The notes under the pieces were generated by a model. The model searched no databases, was not told the origin of the DNA, and saw only the letters and a program-made list of their open reading frames with translations. Source: Nostoc spongiaeforme FACHB-130 (lineage in GTDB: Bacteria > Cyanobacteriota > Cyanobacteriia > Cyanobacteriales > Nostocaceae). Taken from it: a stretch of DNA of 64,000 bases. The stretch is from NCBI RefSeq assembly GCF_014698475.1, contig NZ_JACJTB010000014.1:1-64000 (forward strand), given 5' to 3'. How positions within the stretch are numbered: the stretch's first letter is position 1; each line of letters starts with the position of its first letter. Positions 42,989 through 52,078 of this stretch are shown here, in pieces. Made by a program: the position numbers and the translations under genes.

Positions 42989-45900
42989 ATTAAAAACTTT
43001 TTGATGGTAGTTGCCAGTTGCTTGAGTTTTATAGGTTTACTCAGGTAGTCATTGGCTCCTGCTGCTAAACAGCGATCGCGATCGCCACTCATCGCCAGTG
43101 CCGTGAGTGCCACAATGGGAACATCGGCAAATTGAGGATCTCGGCGAATTTGTCTGATAGCTTCTAAACCATCTATTCCTGGCATTTGAATATCCATCAA
43201 AATTAAATCAGGACGGTATGCTTTTGTCGAGTCAATGGCTTCTTGACCATTCTTCGCCAGCACAATGCGATACCCCTTGGCTTCGAGATAGCTAGAAACA
43301 GTACTGATATTGGCTTCGTTATCTTCCACCAACAAGATTAGGGGGTCAAGAGCTAGTGTTTCATCATTGCTGGAAAAGCCTAGTTCTGAAGTACTAATTG
43401 GTTGAGTACCTGTTGTGATTTCCGGTGAGATGTCAGAAATAGGATTACAAGGCAGATCAATTGTAAAACAACTACCTAGACCAAGTTCGCTAGTGAGTCC
43501 TACTCTACCACCGTGGAGTTCGACAATTTGTTTCACTAATGCCAGTCCTAAGCCTGTGCCTGTGTATTGACGATTTAAGTCACTATCGATTTGTACAAAG
43601 GGTTGAAATAGTTTCTTGACATTCTCTGGAGAGATCCCAATACCAGTATCTGTGACTGCAAAGTGCAAGAAGTTATGCGGGGATGAAACTTGTGTAACTG
43701 CTAGGGTAATGCGTCCGCCGTTGGGAGTGAATTTGACTGCATTATTCAGCAGGTTAAGTAAAACCTGACGAATGCGTCGTTCATCTACAAGTATTTCCGG
43801 TAAATTAAGCGGACATTTGAGCTCAACTTGAATTTGTTTTTGCAATGCCTGTTGTTTGATAAATGCCAAACTAGATTGGCATAGATGAGTTGCGGAAATT
43901 AAGGTATAGTCAAGTTCTATCTGTCCAGATTCAATTTTTGCCACATCAAGGATGTCGTTAATTAACTCCAGCAAATGAGAGCCACTACGCTCAATTGTTT
44001 GTAATGCTTTGAGTTGTTGCTCATTAATAATGCCAAAGACTTCATCTTGTAGCCCTTCGGTCATACCTAAAATGGCATTGAGGGGAGTGCGGAGTTCATG
44101 GCTCATATTGGCCAAAAATTCATCCTTGAGACGGGTAGCGCGAGCCAGTTCTTGGTTAGAAATTGCCAATTTGTGATTACTCTCGGTGAGTTTCGCTTCT
44201 GCTTGCTGGCGTTCGGCGAGTTCTAGTTGTAATTGTTGAAATAAACTTGCTTGCTGAATTGCGATCGCCAATTGATTGGCAATTTGTTGCAGGAGTTGTG
44301 CTTCTGAGTCTTTCCAGACACGCTTTTCTTGACAAGCATGAACAACTAAAACGCCCCAGAGTTTGTTATTTGTCCAAGGAGTCACCCAGCGATGATTTTC
44401 TCTGTCTCGCATTTCTTGAAGAATTGGTGCGACGATTTTGGACTGAATTTGACCTGTCTGGGAGTATTCTACTAAGCAATTTGTCCAGATATCTTGCATG
44501 ACATCGGGGACAATGCGTGGCTTGCCTTGCCAGTAATAATCTAGGATTTCTTGAGACCAAGTTTCATCTTCCCAGTGTTGGTCTTTGAGTCTAGGCAATC
44601 CCTCAGATATAGCTTCTTCGACAATTTGGCTCTTACCGTTAGCAAACAGCCGGAAGACGATCACACGATCGCAGTGTAGTACATCTTTCACTTGCTGAGT
44701 TACCGTTGCCAAAATCTCGTTAATATCCAAGGATTCTCGAATTTTTTGGACAATAATTTTTAGTGTTTCTTGTCGCCGGAGTTGTAAGGCAATTTTGGCT
44801 TCAGCTTGCTGTCGTACTAATAATTCCGCCTGAATTTGTTCGTAGAGATTGGCTTGTTGAATGGCGATCGCCAACTGGTATGATAATTCTTGGGTAAACT
44901 CAATCTCAGATTGTCGCCAAGAACGAGTTTCGGCACATTGATGAATACACAACAAACCCCACAATTCATCACCACAAAGTAAGGGCATCACCAAATTGCT
45001 CCGCACCTGAAACTCAGCCAAAATGTCACTGTGACAGGTACTCATTCCACCTTGATAAATGTCATCAACCGCAAAAAATCGACCTTTAGCATAGAGGTAT
45101 GAATAATTTTTGCCAAAGCAGTGATCATGTATGGGAATGGCGATGATTGAACTAAAACGCTCACCTACTGATTCCGCCACAAATTCGCCGTCGTTATAGC
45201 TGGAATCAGGATAAAACTTAAAAATACCCACCCGATCAGCTTGAATTACCTGGCGAATTTCCTGACAAGCAGTGTTAAAAATCGTTTGCAAGTCTAGGGA
45301 TTCACGAATCCTTTGGGAAATTTCTCGCAGTAGTTTTTCTCGTTGTATTTGGAGATAGATTGTTTTCTCGGTTTGTTTACGAGCGGTAATATCTCGAAAG
45401 ATACCCTGTGTGGCGATCGGCAGTCCATTTTGCAATTGACAATTCACATTCCCCTCAACAATAATTTCTCTGCCGGCTTTGGTGAGAAATCTGGTTTCGA
45501 TTCCTAAACACATAGTGCCTGCAAACAAGCTGTGCATTGCTGTTTGGCAATGTACCAATTCATCGGGATGAATGACTTGGAAAATTGATAACTGCTCTAA
45601 GTCGCTATCGTCATATCCCAAGGTTTCTTTCCATGCGCGATTCACAAATAAAATTCGCCCATCAGGGGCAATGCTTTGAATTAAATCGGTGGCGTTGTCA
45701 AAGAAATCTCGTAATTGTGCTTCTTTCGCCTGGAGTTCTTGGGTGCGCTGTGCAATTTTCTGCTCTAAGTCTTGGTTCAACCGATGTAGTGCATGATTAG
45801 CGGCTTTGCGCTGCAATTCTGCGGCTGCCCTGGCTGCAAATACTTGGAGAATTGGGATGGCTTCAGCATATTGATTTTCCTGGATGGGCTGTAAATCGAT

Positions 45901-47814
45901 AATGCAAAGAGTCCCAATGGCATTACCGTCATCATCTTTGAGGGCAATCCCCAGATAACTATCTGCTTGTATCGTTACTAAGTCTAAATCGTCAGGGAAA
46001 AATGCCTGGACTTGGCTTTGGCAGTAAAATTCCCCGTTCTTCAGAGCATATTCGCAGGGAGTTAGAGCCATAGGGTAGGAAATTGGTGGTTGCAAGGCTC
46101 CATTTGCCCAAAAGCCCAAGGTATGGAGTTCTTCACCCACTCGTTCGGTAACGAGAGCATAAGAGACATTTAAGGCTTCGGCAATGTGGCTAACTAAGGC
46201 GGGAAAAAATTCCTCACCAGTAACTGCGGCTGTACCTTCAACCAATTTCTGTAAAGTCAATTCAATGCGTTGCCGATCGCGCAATTCTTCCTGTAATTTT
46301 TGGTGAGTTGTCGCTTGCTGAAGCGCGATCGCTAAATGCACCGATAATACTTGCAGCAGTTCAACTTCTTCTCGTTGCCACTCACGGGGGTATTGACTTT
46401 CAGTGGCATTCAGCAAACCCCACAATTGATCACCGCATAAAAGTGGTACTAAGATTTTGGCTCTTGTTTGCAGGCGTATCAGCATCTCGCGGTGACAGTC
46501 AGATAATTGGGTTGTGTAGATATCTGAGACAACACGAATTTTTCCCTGGCGATAACTATCGGTGTTAGTTGGCTGAAAGCAGGGATCATGAATTTGTTCA
46601 CCCACCAGTGATAGCGATGAGTTTGCTGACTCGGCAATCACTGTCATTTGCCCGTCTGTATCAAATTGCAAAATATTGACGCGATCGCACCCTAATAAAT
46701 GCCGCACCTTTTCGACTGTGGTGTTCAAAATAGTTTGCAAACTCAAGGATGAGCGAATTTGAGCGGCGATCTCTGCGATTAATTTTTCCTGCCTGACTTT
46801 CGCTTGGAGGGCGCTTGTCCGGAAGTCAACTTGTTGTTCTAGTTCAACGGTGCGATTTTCTAGTATAGCCACATGTTCCGCTTCTAATTGCACCACTCGT
46901 TTTTCTAGTATTGCTGCTAACTTGTATAATTCCAAGGGGTTGAGGGCTTGTAGCAGATTGCTTTGGGTGACAATTCCCAAGAGTTCACCTTGTTTCCCGA
47001 TGACTGCCAATCTTCTAATTAAGCGTTGTTCCATGATTTGCTGCACCACCAACAAGGAATCATGGGGTTTTACCGTAAACATTGGTGAACTCATGACTAT
47101 CTGAGCTAGGCAATGTTTTAAGTTCAAGCCCAAAGCTTGAAACTGCACAATGTCACGCTCGGTAATAATTCCTAGAGGAAATTGCAGAGGTTGAATTGGG
47201 CTACCACCAGTATCTACAATCATTACCGAACTAATGCGATGTTGAGCCATCAGTTGGGCGATCGCTAACATTGAACTATCAGGGGAAGCACAAATCACTT
47301 CAGTGATCATCACCTCCGACACTAAACGCAACCGCAACAAATCCACCGGACGACAAGCATGACTCAGACTTTCATGAGTTACTAACCCTAGCACCTGCTC
47401 CTGCTCATTCAAAATCGGTATATGGCGGATGTGGTACTGCTGAAGCAAATTCACCGCCGAAAATAAATCTGTCAAATCAGATTCGTGTAGGGTGACGACT
47501 GGAGAAATCATCACTTCCCTAATTGCCAAATTTGCTAAAGAATGCTGTTCTGCACTCAACCGCACAACATCTCTTTCTGTGAAGATCCCGATTAAGCTGC
47601 CATCTTCTACTACTAATACACAACTGGAGCGTGCCTCTAGATAAACTTTATCTAGTTGCCCATCCAGACCTTGAGTAGTATCACAAATATTGCGAATACC
47701 ACTCATTTGGTTAATCACTTCCGTTACCAGTGTCTCTGGTTTCACGATGAGCGGATGGGGAACGATCGCCGACTTCAGTTCTGATGCTGTCAGAGAAGTT
47801 GTGTGGTTAAGCAT
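42985..47814 (-). CDS. CBS-GAF-PAS hybrid histidine kinase with two cyanobacteriochrome GAF domains
   Basis: The 1609-residue soluble sensor has four CBS domains (residues 25-300), a coiled coil, GAF1 (350-505), GAF2 (520-670), a PAS domain (700-820), GAF3 (840-990), GAF4 (1025-1200), a HisKA domain (SHELRTPLN, H1239), HATPase boxes (LLNLLNNAVKFTPNGG, DTGIGIS, GTGLGLALVKQI) and a C-terminal receiver (D1541 in MDIQMPG). GAF1 and GAF3 each have a D-x-C-F motif (C412, C899) and a Cys-His pair exactly 28 residues later (C440, C927), the DXCF cyanobacteriochrome signature. GAF4 has Cys1113 followed by Leu. It is probably a light sensor combined with adenylate sensing by CBS domains. The phosphorelay partner is unknown. 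Confidence 0.88.
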   Translation of the reverse strand: MLNHTTSLTASELKSAIVPHPLIVKPETLVTEVINQMSGIRNICDTTQGLDGQLDKVYLEARSSCVLVVEDGSLIGIFTERDVVRLSAEQHSLANLAIREVMISPVVTLHESDLTDLFSAVNLLQQYHIRHIPILNEQEQVLGLVTHESLSHACRPVDLLRLRLVSEVMITEVICASPDSSMLAIAQLMAQHRISSVMIVDTGGSPIQPLQFPLGIITERDIVQFQALGLNLKHCLAQIVMSSPMFTVKPHDSLLVVQQIMEQRLIRRLAVIGKQGELLGIVTQSNLLQALNPLELYKLAAILEKRVVQLEAEHVAILENRTVELEQQVDFRTSALQAKVRQEKLIAEIAAQIRSSLSLQTILNTTVEKVRHLLGCDRVNILQFDTDGQMTVIAESANSSLSLVGEQIHDPCFQPTNTDSYRQGKIRVVSDIYTTQLSDCHREMLIRLQTRAKILVPLLCGDQLWGLLNATESQYPREWQREEVELLQVLSVHLAIALQQATTHQKLQEELRDRQRIELTLQKLVEGTAAVTGEEFFPALVSHIAEALNVSYALVTERVGEELHTLGFWANGALQPPISYPMALTPCEYALKNGEFYCQSQVQAFFPDDLDLVTIQADSYLGIALKDDDGNAIGTLCIIDLQPIQENQYAEAIPILQVFAARAAAELQRKAANHALHRLNQDLEQKIAQRTQELQAKEAQLRDFFDNATDLIQSIAPDGRILFVNRAWKETLGYDDSDLEQLSIFQVIHPDELVHCQTAMHSLFAGTMCLGIETRFLTKAGREIIVEGNVNCQLQNGLPIATQGIFRDITARKQTEKTIYLQIQREKLLREISQRIRESLDLQTIFNTACQEIRQVIQADRVGIFKFYPDSSYNDGEFVAESVGERFSSIIAIPIHDHCFGKNYSYLYAKGRFFAVDDIYQGGMSTCHSDILAEFQVRSNLVMPLLCGDELWGLLCIHQCAETRSWRQSEIEFTQELSYQLAIAIQQANLYEQIQAELLVRQQAEAKIALQLRRQETLKIIVQKIRESLDINEILATVTQQVKDVLHCDRVIVFRLFANGKSQIVEEAISEGLPRLKDQHWEDETWSQEILDYYWQGKPRIVPDVMQDIWTNCLVEYSQTGQIQSKIVAPILQEMRDRENHRWVTPWTNNKLWGVLVVHACQEKRVWKDSEAQLLQQIANQLAIAIQQASLFQQLQLELAERQQAEAKLTESNHKLAISNQELARATRLKDEFLANMSHELRTPLNAILGMTEGLQDEVFGIINEQQLKALQTIERSGSHLLELINDILDVAKIESGQIELDYTLISATHLCQSSLAFIKQQALQKQIQVELKCPLNLPEILVDERRIRQVLLNLLNNAVKFTPNGGRITLAVTQVSSPHNFLHFAVTDTGIGISPENVKKLFQPFVQIDSDLNRQYTGTGLGLALVKQIVELHGGRVGLTSELGLGSCFTIDLPCNPISDISPEITTGTQPISTSELGFSSNDETLALDPLILLVEDNEANISTVSSYLEAKGYRIVLAKNGQEAIDSTKAYRPDLILMDIQMPGIDGLEAIRQIRRDPQFADVPIVALTALAMSGDRDRCLAAGANDYLSKPIKLKQLATTIKKFLI

Positions 47815-48113
47815 TCATGTATTGACCAAGAAATATATAATTTATTGTTCTTATTGTTCCCATTACAATCTAGTTTTATCTCTGGGATTTTTCTAGCTTG
47901 TAATTTCCGTCAAACACATTCTCTTCCTGTAAGCTGTAACCTGCTCTCTATTGAATGCAATGTAAGATTTTCCCAGGTGACGGGGAAATTGCGCCTATCT
48001 TGTTCGGTTATACGACTGTCTCTTGTACACAAATGACTATACCCTCTTAAGTAGTAGTAAAAAATTACGTTTTTATTTTATTTAGTCGCTCTTCAACCAA
48101 GGGGTGAAAACCT
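47815..48113. promoter_or_regulatory. Divergent promoter region of two kinase genes
   Basis: The 299 bp separate the hybrid kinase (reading left) and the kinase-like gene (reading right). The region is AT-rich, with a short GACGGGGAAATTGC patch near 47978. No operator palindrome was seen. Confidence 0.35.
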
Positions 48114-49559
48114 GTGTACGAATGGATCTTGCCAAGTCTGAGTGAAGTTTTAGCCGACAGTCAATCAACTATGGCTGAATGTTCACCAGCCAAGGCAGAG
48201 CGACAGTGGCAAATGAGTTTAGCCGCAACAGAACATTTATTAATTGAGACTTTAGCAACAACTTCTCCGGCTGCACCAGCACTGGTATTAGCTGCACCAG
48301 CACCTTTATTTAGTCAACCAGTATTAACTCAAAACATCCAGACGGTTACTTTCACAGCCAAGCCTTTTAACCCCTTGGCTTTGATGCCGTTTCAAATGCC
48401 AACAACAGCCACAGTAGCCAAAGAAAATTCTTTTCAAGAAGCAGTGCTGCCGATACTACCTGCTGATCCCCTAGTTGCCGAGCAGTTTTGTTTGGTATTT
48501 ACCGAGAAATTCCGATTAGTCTTGGTTTTGGCAGAATGCAAAAATGGCAACAAAAGATTTTCATTTTCCTTTGAACCCCAGATAGTTCAGCAAGCATGGC
48601 GAGCGATCGGAGCGCGGGTAATGCTGACTAATCCTGATTTTTGCGCGGAACTTGATGGGTTAGTGCAGCAATATTCGCCAGTAGCGCCAGATTATCGTAT
48701 TGCTATGCAGTTTAGTCAGTTGCTACTTCAAGAATTGCCAGCACCAGAAGTTGCTAAAGAGTGGGAAACTGCAACCAGCATACCTCATCCCCAAACGCAA
48801 ATCTCCAATCCCCAACACCCAGTTCCCGATGTGGAATTGCTCCAAGCTTTTGCTCATGAGGTTCGCACTCCTTTAACTACCATTCGCACCATGACACGTC
48901 TGCTACTCAAGCGGCGTGACTTGCCTGCGGCTGTTGTCAACCGCTTAGAAATTATTGATCATGAGTGTACTGAGCAAATTGATCGGATGGAATTGCTGTT
49001 CAAGGCGGCAGAATTAGAAACTTGTGCTGCTACAAAAGCAGCTAATACTCATCTTACGCCTATGTCGCTGCATCAAGTTCTGCAACAGAGTATTCCCCGT
49101 TGGCAACAAGCTGCATCTCGACGCAACCTCACCTTAGAAGTTGTGGTTCCCCAACAATTGCCTACAGTGGTCAGTAATCCGATAATGTTAGATCGCGTAC
49201 TGACGGGATTGATGGAGAATTTTACCCGTAGCTTACCTGCTGGGAGCCATATTCAAGTGCAGGTCATTCCTGCAGGCGACCAACTCAAGCTGCAATTGTC
49301 ACCGCAACTCCAGTGCCAAGACTCAGAAACAGCAGATACATTTGTCACACCACCAATTCGGAAAGCTCTGGGTCAATTGCTGATGTTTCAACCAGAGACA
49401 GGTACCATTAGTTTAAATTTAAATGCTACTAAACACTTGTTCCAAGCGATTGGCGGTAAGCTGATTGTGCGTCAAAGACCCCAATATGGCGAAGTGTTGA
49501 CGATTTTCTTACCTTTAGAAGTTAGCCATCAGCAAAAGTTAGAAGTGAGGAAAAATTAG
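48114..49559 (+). CDS. Histidine kinase-like sensor with degenerate ATP domain
   Basis: The 481-residue product (GTG start) has an N-terminal Ala/Pro-rich region. A segment at about 120-190 (FCLVFTEKFRLVLVLAECKN, FSFSFEP, AWRAIGARV) resembles a DICT sensory domain. A clear HisKA domain follows, with the phospho-acceptor in FAHEVRTPL (H248). The HATPase half keeps an N-box-like LDRVLTGLMENFTRSLPAG, but the usual DxGxG and GxGLGL boxes are not recognisable, and the end (ATKHLFQAIGGKLIVRQRPQ) only resembles the last helix. It may act as a phosphotransfer or scaffold protein for the divergent hybrid kinase; this is inference. Confidence 0.7.
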   Translation: MYEWILPSLSEVLADSQSTMAECSPAKAERQWQMSLAATEHLLIETLATTSPAAPALVLAAPAPLFSQPVLTQNIQTVTFTAKPFNPLALMPFQMPTTATVAKENSFQEAVLPILPADPLVAEQFCLVFTEKFRLVLVLAECKNGNKRFSFSFEPQIVQQAWRAIGARVMLTNPDFCAELDGLVQQYSPVAPDYRIAMQFSQLLLQELPAPEVAKEWETATSIPHPQTQISNPQHPVPDVELLQAFAHEVRTPLTTIRTMTRLLLKRRDLPAAVVNRLEIIDHECTEQIDRMELLFKAAELETCAATKAANTHLTPMSLHQVLQQSIPRWQQAASRRNLTLEVVVPQQLPTVVSNPIMLDRVLTGLMENFTRSLPAGSHIQVQVIPAGDQLKLQLSPQLQCQDSETADTFVTPPIRKALGQLLMFQPETGTISLNLNATKHLFQAIGGKLIVRQRPQYGEVLTIFLPLEVSHQQKLEVRKN

Positions 49560-49615
49560 GTGCTGAATAGCTTAAATAGACTGGCGATCGCACTGCTATA
49601 AATACTTTTAACTAT

Positions 49616-49656
49616 AAAAAAATTGGGCGAGAAGTTTTTTGTTACCTCTCAACCCA
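49616..49656 (-). terminator. Terminator of the PEP-CTERM repeat gene
   Basis: On the minus strand GGGTTGAGAGGT can pair with ACTTCTCGCCC (about 49624-49656), followed by a seven-U run at 49616-49622. It lies about 40 bp past the stop of the repeat-protein gene. Confidence 0.65.
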
Positions 49657-49696
49657 TATTTAGCTAAATATGAAAGCTTAAAAGTATTACCGAAGC

Positions 49697-52078
49697 TTAC
49701 ACATCATTTTTCTTGTTAACTTTCTTCAACCTGATAGTACTCAGACCGAATAATCCCAAAGCAGCTAGTGTACTAGGTTCAGGTACCTTCTTAGGCTGAG
49801 GCTGAGAAGCAGGCGGTTGATAGTAAGTTGTGGGAGATGGTGCAGGCGCAGGTGCAGGTACAGGTGCAGGTACTGGCGCTGGTGCTGGTGCTGGTGCTGG
49901 CGCTGGTGCTGGTGCTGGCGCTGGTGCTGGTACTGGTGCGGGTGCTGGTGCAGGTGCAGGCGCTGGTGCAGGCGCTGGTGCTGGTGCAGGCGCTGGTGCT
50001 GGTGCTGGTACTGGTGCTGGTGCTGGTACTGGTGCGGGTGCTGGTGCAGGTGCAGGCGCTGGTGCTGGTACTGGTGCGGGTGCTGGTGCAGGTGCAGGTA
50101 CTGGCGCTGGTGCTGGTGTAGGCTTAGGTGTACCAGACTCCTTCTCCGCCTTATCACACTCTACTTTCTTGTTGTAAACCTCAGATTTTTTGTTGTCAGA
50201 ATATTTCTGAGCCTTGTCACAATCATCCTTCTTGCTCTGAGCTTCTTTCTGAGCCTTGTCACAATCATCCTTCTTGCTCTGAGCTTCTTTTTGAGCTTTA
50301 TCACAGTCTGCTTTCTTCACATCAGCAGTTTTCTGTGATTTCTCATAATCAGCCTTCTTGCTATCAGCGTCTTTCTGAGCCTTGTCACAGTCTGCTTTCT
50401 TGCTTTGAGCTTCTTTCTGAGCTTTATCACAGTCTGCTTTCTTCACATCAGCAGTTTTCTGTGATTTCTCGTAATCAGCCTTCTTGCTATCAGCGTCTTT
50501 CTGAGCCTTGTCACAGTCTGCTTTCTTGCTTTGAGCTTCTTTCTGCGCTTTATCACAGTCTGCTTTCTTCACATCAGCAGTTTTCTGCGCTTTGTCACAG
50601 TCCGCTTTCTTCACATCAGCAGTTTTCTGAGCTTGCTGATATTCGGCGTTCTTGCTGTCTGCGTATTTCTGAGCTTGTTCGTATTCGGCTTTCTTGTTGT
50701 TAGCTTCTTGTTGTTTTTTGGCTTTGTCTGAACCGTAAGCTTTGTTGGCTTCTTGCTGGGCTTTATCGTATGCTACTTTTTTGCTGTCAGCATCTTTCTG
50801 AGCTTTGTCACAATCAGCTTTTTTGCTGTCTGCGTCTTTTTGATATTTCTCGTAGTCAGCTTTTTTGCTGTCTGCGTCTTTTTGATATTTCTCGTAGTCA
50901 GCTTTTTTGCTGTCTGCGTCTTTTTGATATTTCTCGTAGTCAGCTTTTTTGCTGTCTGCGTCTTTTTGATATTTCTCGTAGTCAGCTTTTTTGCTGTCTG
51001 CGTCTTTTTGATATTTCTCGTAGTCAGCTTTTTTGCTGTCTGCGTCTTTTTGATATTTCTCGTAGTCAGCTTTTTTGCTGTCTGCGTCTTTTTGATATCT
51101 ATCGTATTCGGCTTTATCGGTGTCTGCGTCTTTCTGATATTTCTCGTAGTCGGCTTTTTTGCTGTCTGCGTCTCTCTGATATTTCTCGTAGTCAGATTTT
51201 TTGCTGTCTGCGTCTTTTTGATATCTATCGTATTCGGCTTTATCGGTGTCTGCGTCTTTCTGATATTTCTCGTAGTCGGCTTTTTTGCTGTCTGCGTCTT
51301 TCTGATATTTCTCGTAGTCGGCTTTTTTGCTGTCTGCGTCTCTCTGATATCTCTCGTAATTGGTTCTAGCTGTTTTGACGGTTTCTTCCGCTTCGTCGGC
51401 TTCAACAATTAGTTTGTTGTATTGCTCTTTGAGGGTTTGTATTGGTGCAGGCGCTGGTGTTGGTGCTGGTGTTGCTATCCCTGCTAGTTTGCTACTTCCT
51501 TCTCTAGAAGAGCCTGCAACTCCTACACTGGTTGCTCTTAAGCCGAATTCTTGACCAAGAAATTGATCCAGGCTTAAGGCTGCTGTGCTGTGAGATAGAA
51601 CGAAGGTGGCTGTGCGGAAGTCATCTGACCCACCTTTTAAACCGTTATCGCCAATTTCGATTCCAAAGTCAAATTTGTGAGTGTTGCCATCTCCATTGAG
51701 ATTCGCTTGTCCGACGCTTTCTAGTAGTCCTAAGTTACTGTAGGCTGTTGTTGTGATGTCTGTTCCTCCTACACCTGTAACTTTTAGTCCCGATAGCAGG
51801 TAGTTGTCTTTGATGTCGAAGAAGACTCCGCGAATGTCTCCGATATTTTTATAGGTTGAGTCGGTGATAAATTCTACTTTAAACTGAACTTTCCCTGCTC
51901 CTGCTATGCTGTCATCTAATGTATATTTGGCTTGTAGTGAACTGCCTGTAAAGTTTGTGGTTGTGAAGCTCATGGCTGCTGCGTTTGCTTGGGACGTTTG
52001 TCCTGCCATGACTACTGCTAATGATGATACGCCACAGGTTATGTAACCTATGAGTTTTTTTGAGTTCATTTGTGTCAC
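49697..52078 (-). CDS. PEP-CTERM surface protein with 14-residue coiled-coil repeats and Pro-Ala stalk
   Basis: The protein (about 793 residues) has a signal peptide (KLIGYITCGVSSLAVVMAG... ANA-A), a beta-rich N-terminal domain of about 175 residues, then about 27 copies of a 14-residue repeat (consensus KADYEKYQKDADSK). In the later third these become Cys-bearing (KADCDKAQKEAQSK). A Pro-Ala-Val run of about 100 residues and a PEP-CTERM sorting tail (VPEPSTLAALGLFGLSTIR, then RLKK) follow. A GTG at 52078 with AGGAG 11 bases upstream is the likely start; an ATG at 52069 is the alternative. The tail implies exosortase processing; no exosortase is in the window. It probably forms a long surface fibre. 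Confidence 0.85.
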   Translation of the reverse strand: MTQMNSKKLIGYITCGVSSLAVVMAGQTSQANAAAMSFTTTNFTGSSLQAKYTLDDSIAGAGKVQFKVEFITDSTYKNIGDIRGVFFDIKDNYLLSGLKVTGVGGTDITTTAYSNLGLLESVGQANLNGDGNTHKFDFGIEIGDNGLKGGSDDFRTATFVLSHSTAALSLDQFLGQEFGLRATSVGVAGSSREGSSKLAGIATPAPTPAPAPIQTLKEQYNKLIVEADEAEETVKTARTNYERYQRDADSKKADYEKYQKDADSKKADYEKYQKDADTDKAEYDRYQKDADSKKSDYEKYQRDADSKKADYEKYQKDADTDKAEYDRYQKDADSKKADYEKYQKDADSKKADYEKYQKDADSKKADYEKYQKDADSKKADYEKYQKDADSKKADYEKYQKDADSKKADYEKYQKDADSKKADCDKAQKDADSKKVAYDKAQQEANKAYGSDKAKKQQEANNKKAEYEQAQKYADSKNAEYQQAQKTADVKKADCDKAQKTADVKKADCDKAQKEAQSKKADCDKAQKDADSKKADYEKSQKTADVKKADCDKAQKEAQSKKADCDKAQKDADSKKADYEKSQKTADVKKADCDKAQKEAQSKKDDCDKAQKEAQSKKDDCDKAQKYSDNKKSEVYNKKVECDKAEKESGTPKPTPAPAPVPAPAPAPAPVPAPAPAPAPAPAPVPAPAPVPAPAPAPAPAPAPAPAPAPAPAPAPVPAPAPAPAPAPAPAPAPAPVPAPVPAPAPAPSPTTYYQPPASQPQPKKVPEPSTLAALGLFGLSTIRLKKVNKKNDV
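49840..50130 (-). repeat. Pro-Ala-coding hexanucleotide repeat
   Basis: On the plus strand this is a dense run of GGTGCTGGTGCTGGTGCAGG-type units coding on the minus strand for alternating Pro-Ala with occasional Val. All six frames are open here, so long plus-strand frames over this stretch are artefacts of the repeat. Confidence 0.9.
50205..51380 (-). repeat. 42-bp coding tandem repeat array
   Basis: About 27 units of 42 bp encode the 14-residue repeats. Six consecutive units between about 50835 and 51087 are virtually identical at the DNA level, showing recent expansion, while units toward 50205 are more diverged and carry the Cys codon. The exact 42-bp period preserves both reading frame and coiled-coil register. 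Confidence 0.9.

Noticed and set aside
49817-50731. Long plus-strand open frames opposite the PEP-CTERM gene, some over 170 codons
   Set aside because: They arise because Pro-Ala and 14-residue repeat DNA is open in several frames; the minus-strand frame has the signal peptide and sorting tail.
49840-51380. Tandem repeats considered as a CRISPR array
   Set aside because: Units are contiguous with no unique spacers and encode an in-frame protein repeat.
50753-51412. Repetitive plus- and minus-frame proteins of about 200 residues (FFAVCVFLIFLVVS-type and LTTRNIKKTQTAKK-type)
   Set aside because: Alternative-frame readings of the same 42-bp repeat, without initiation signals.
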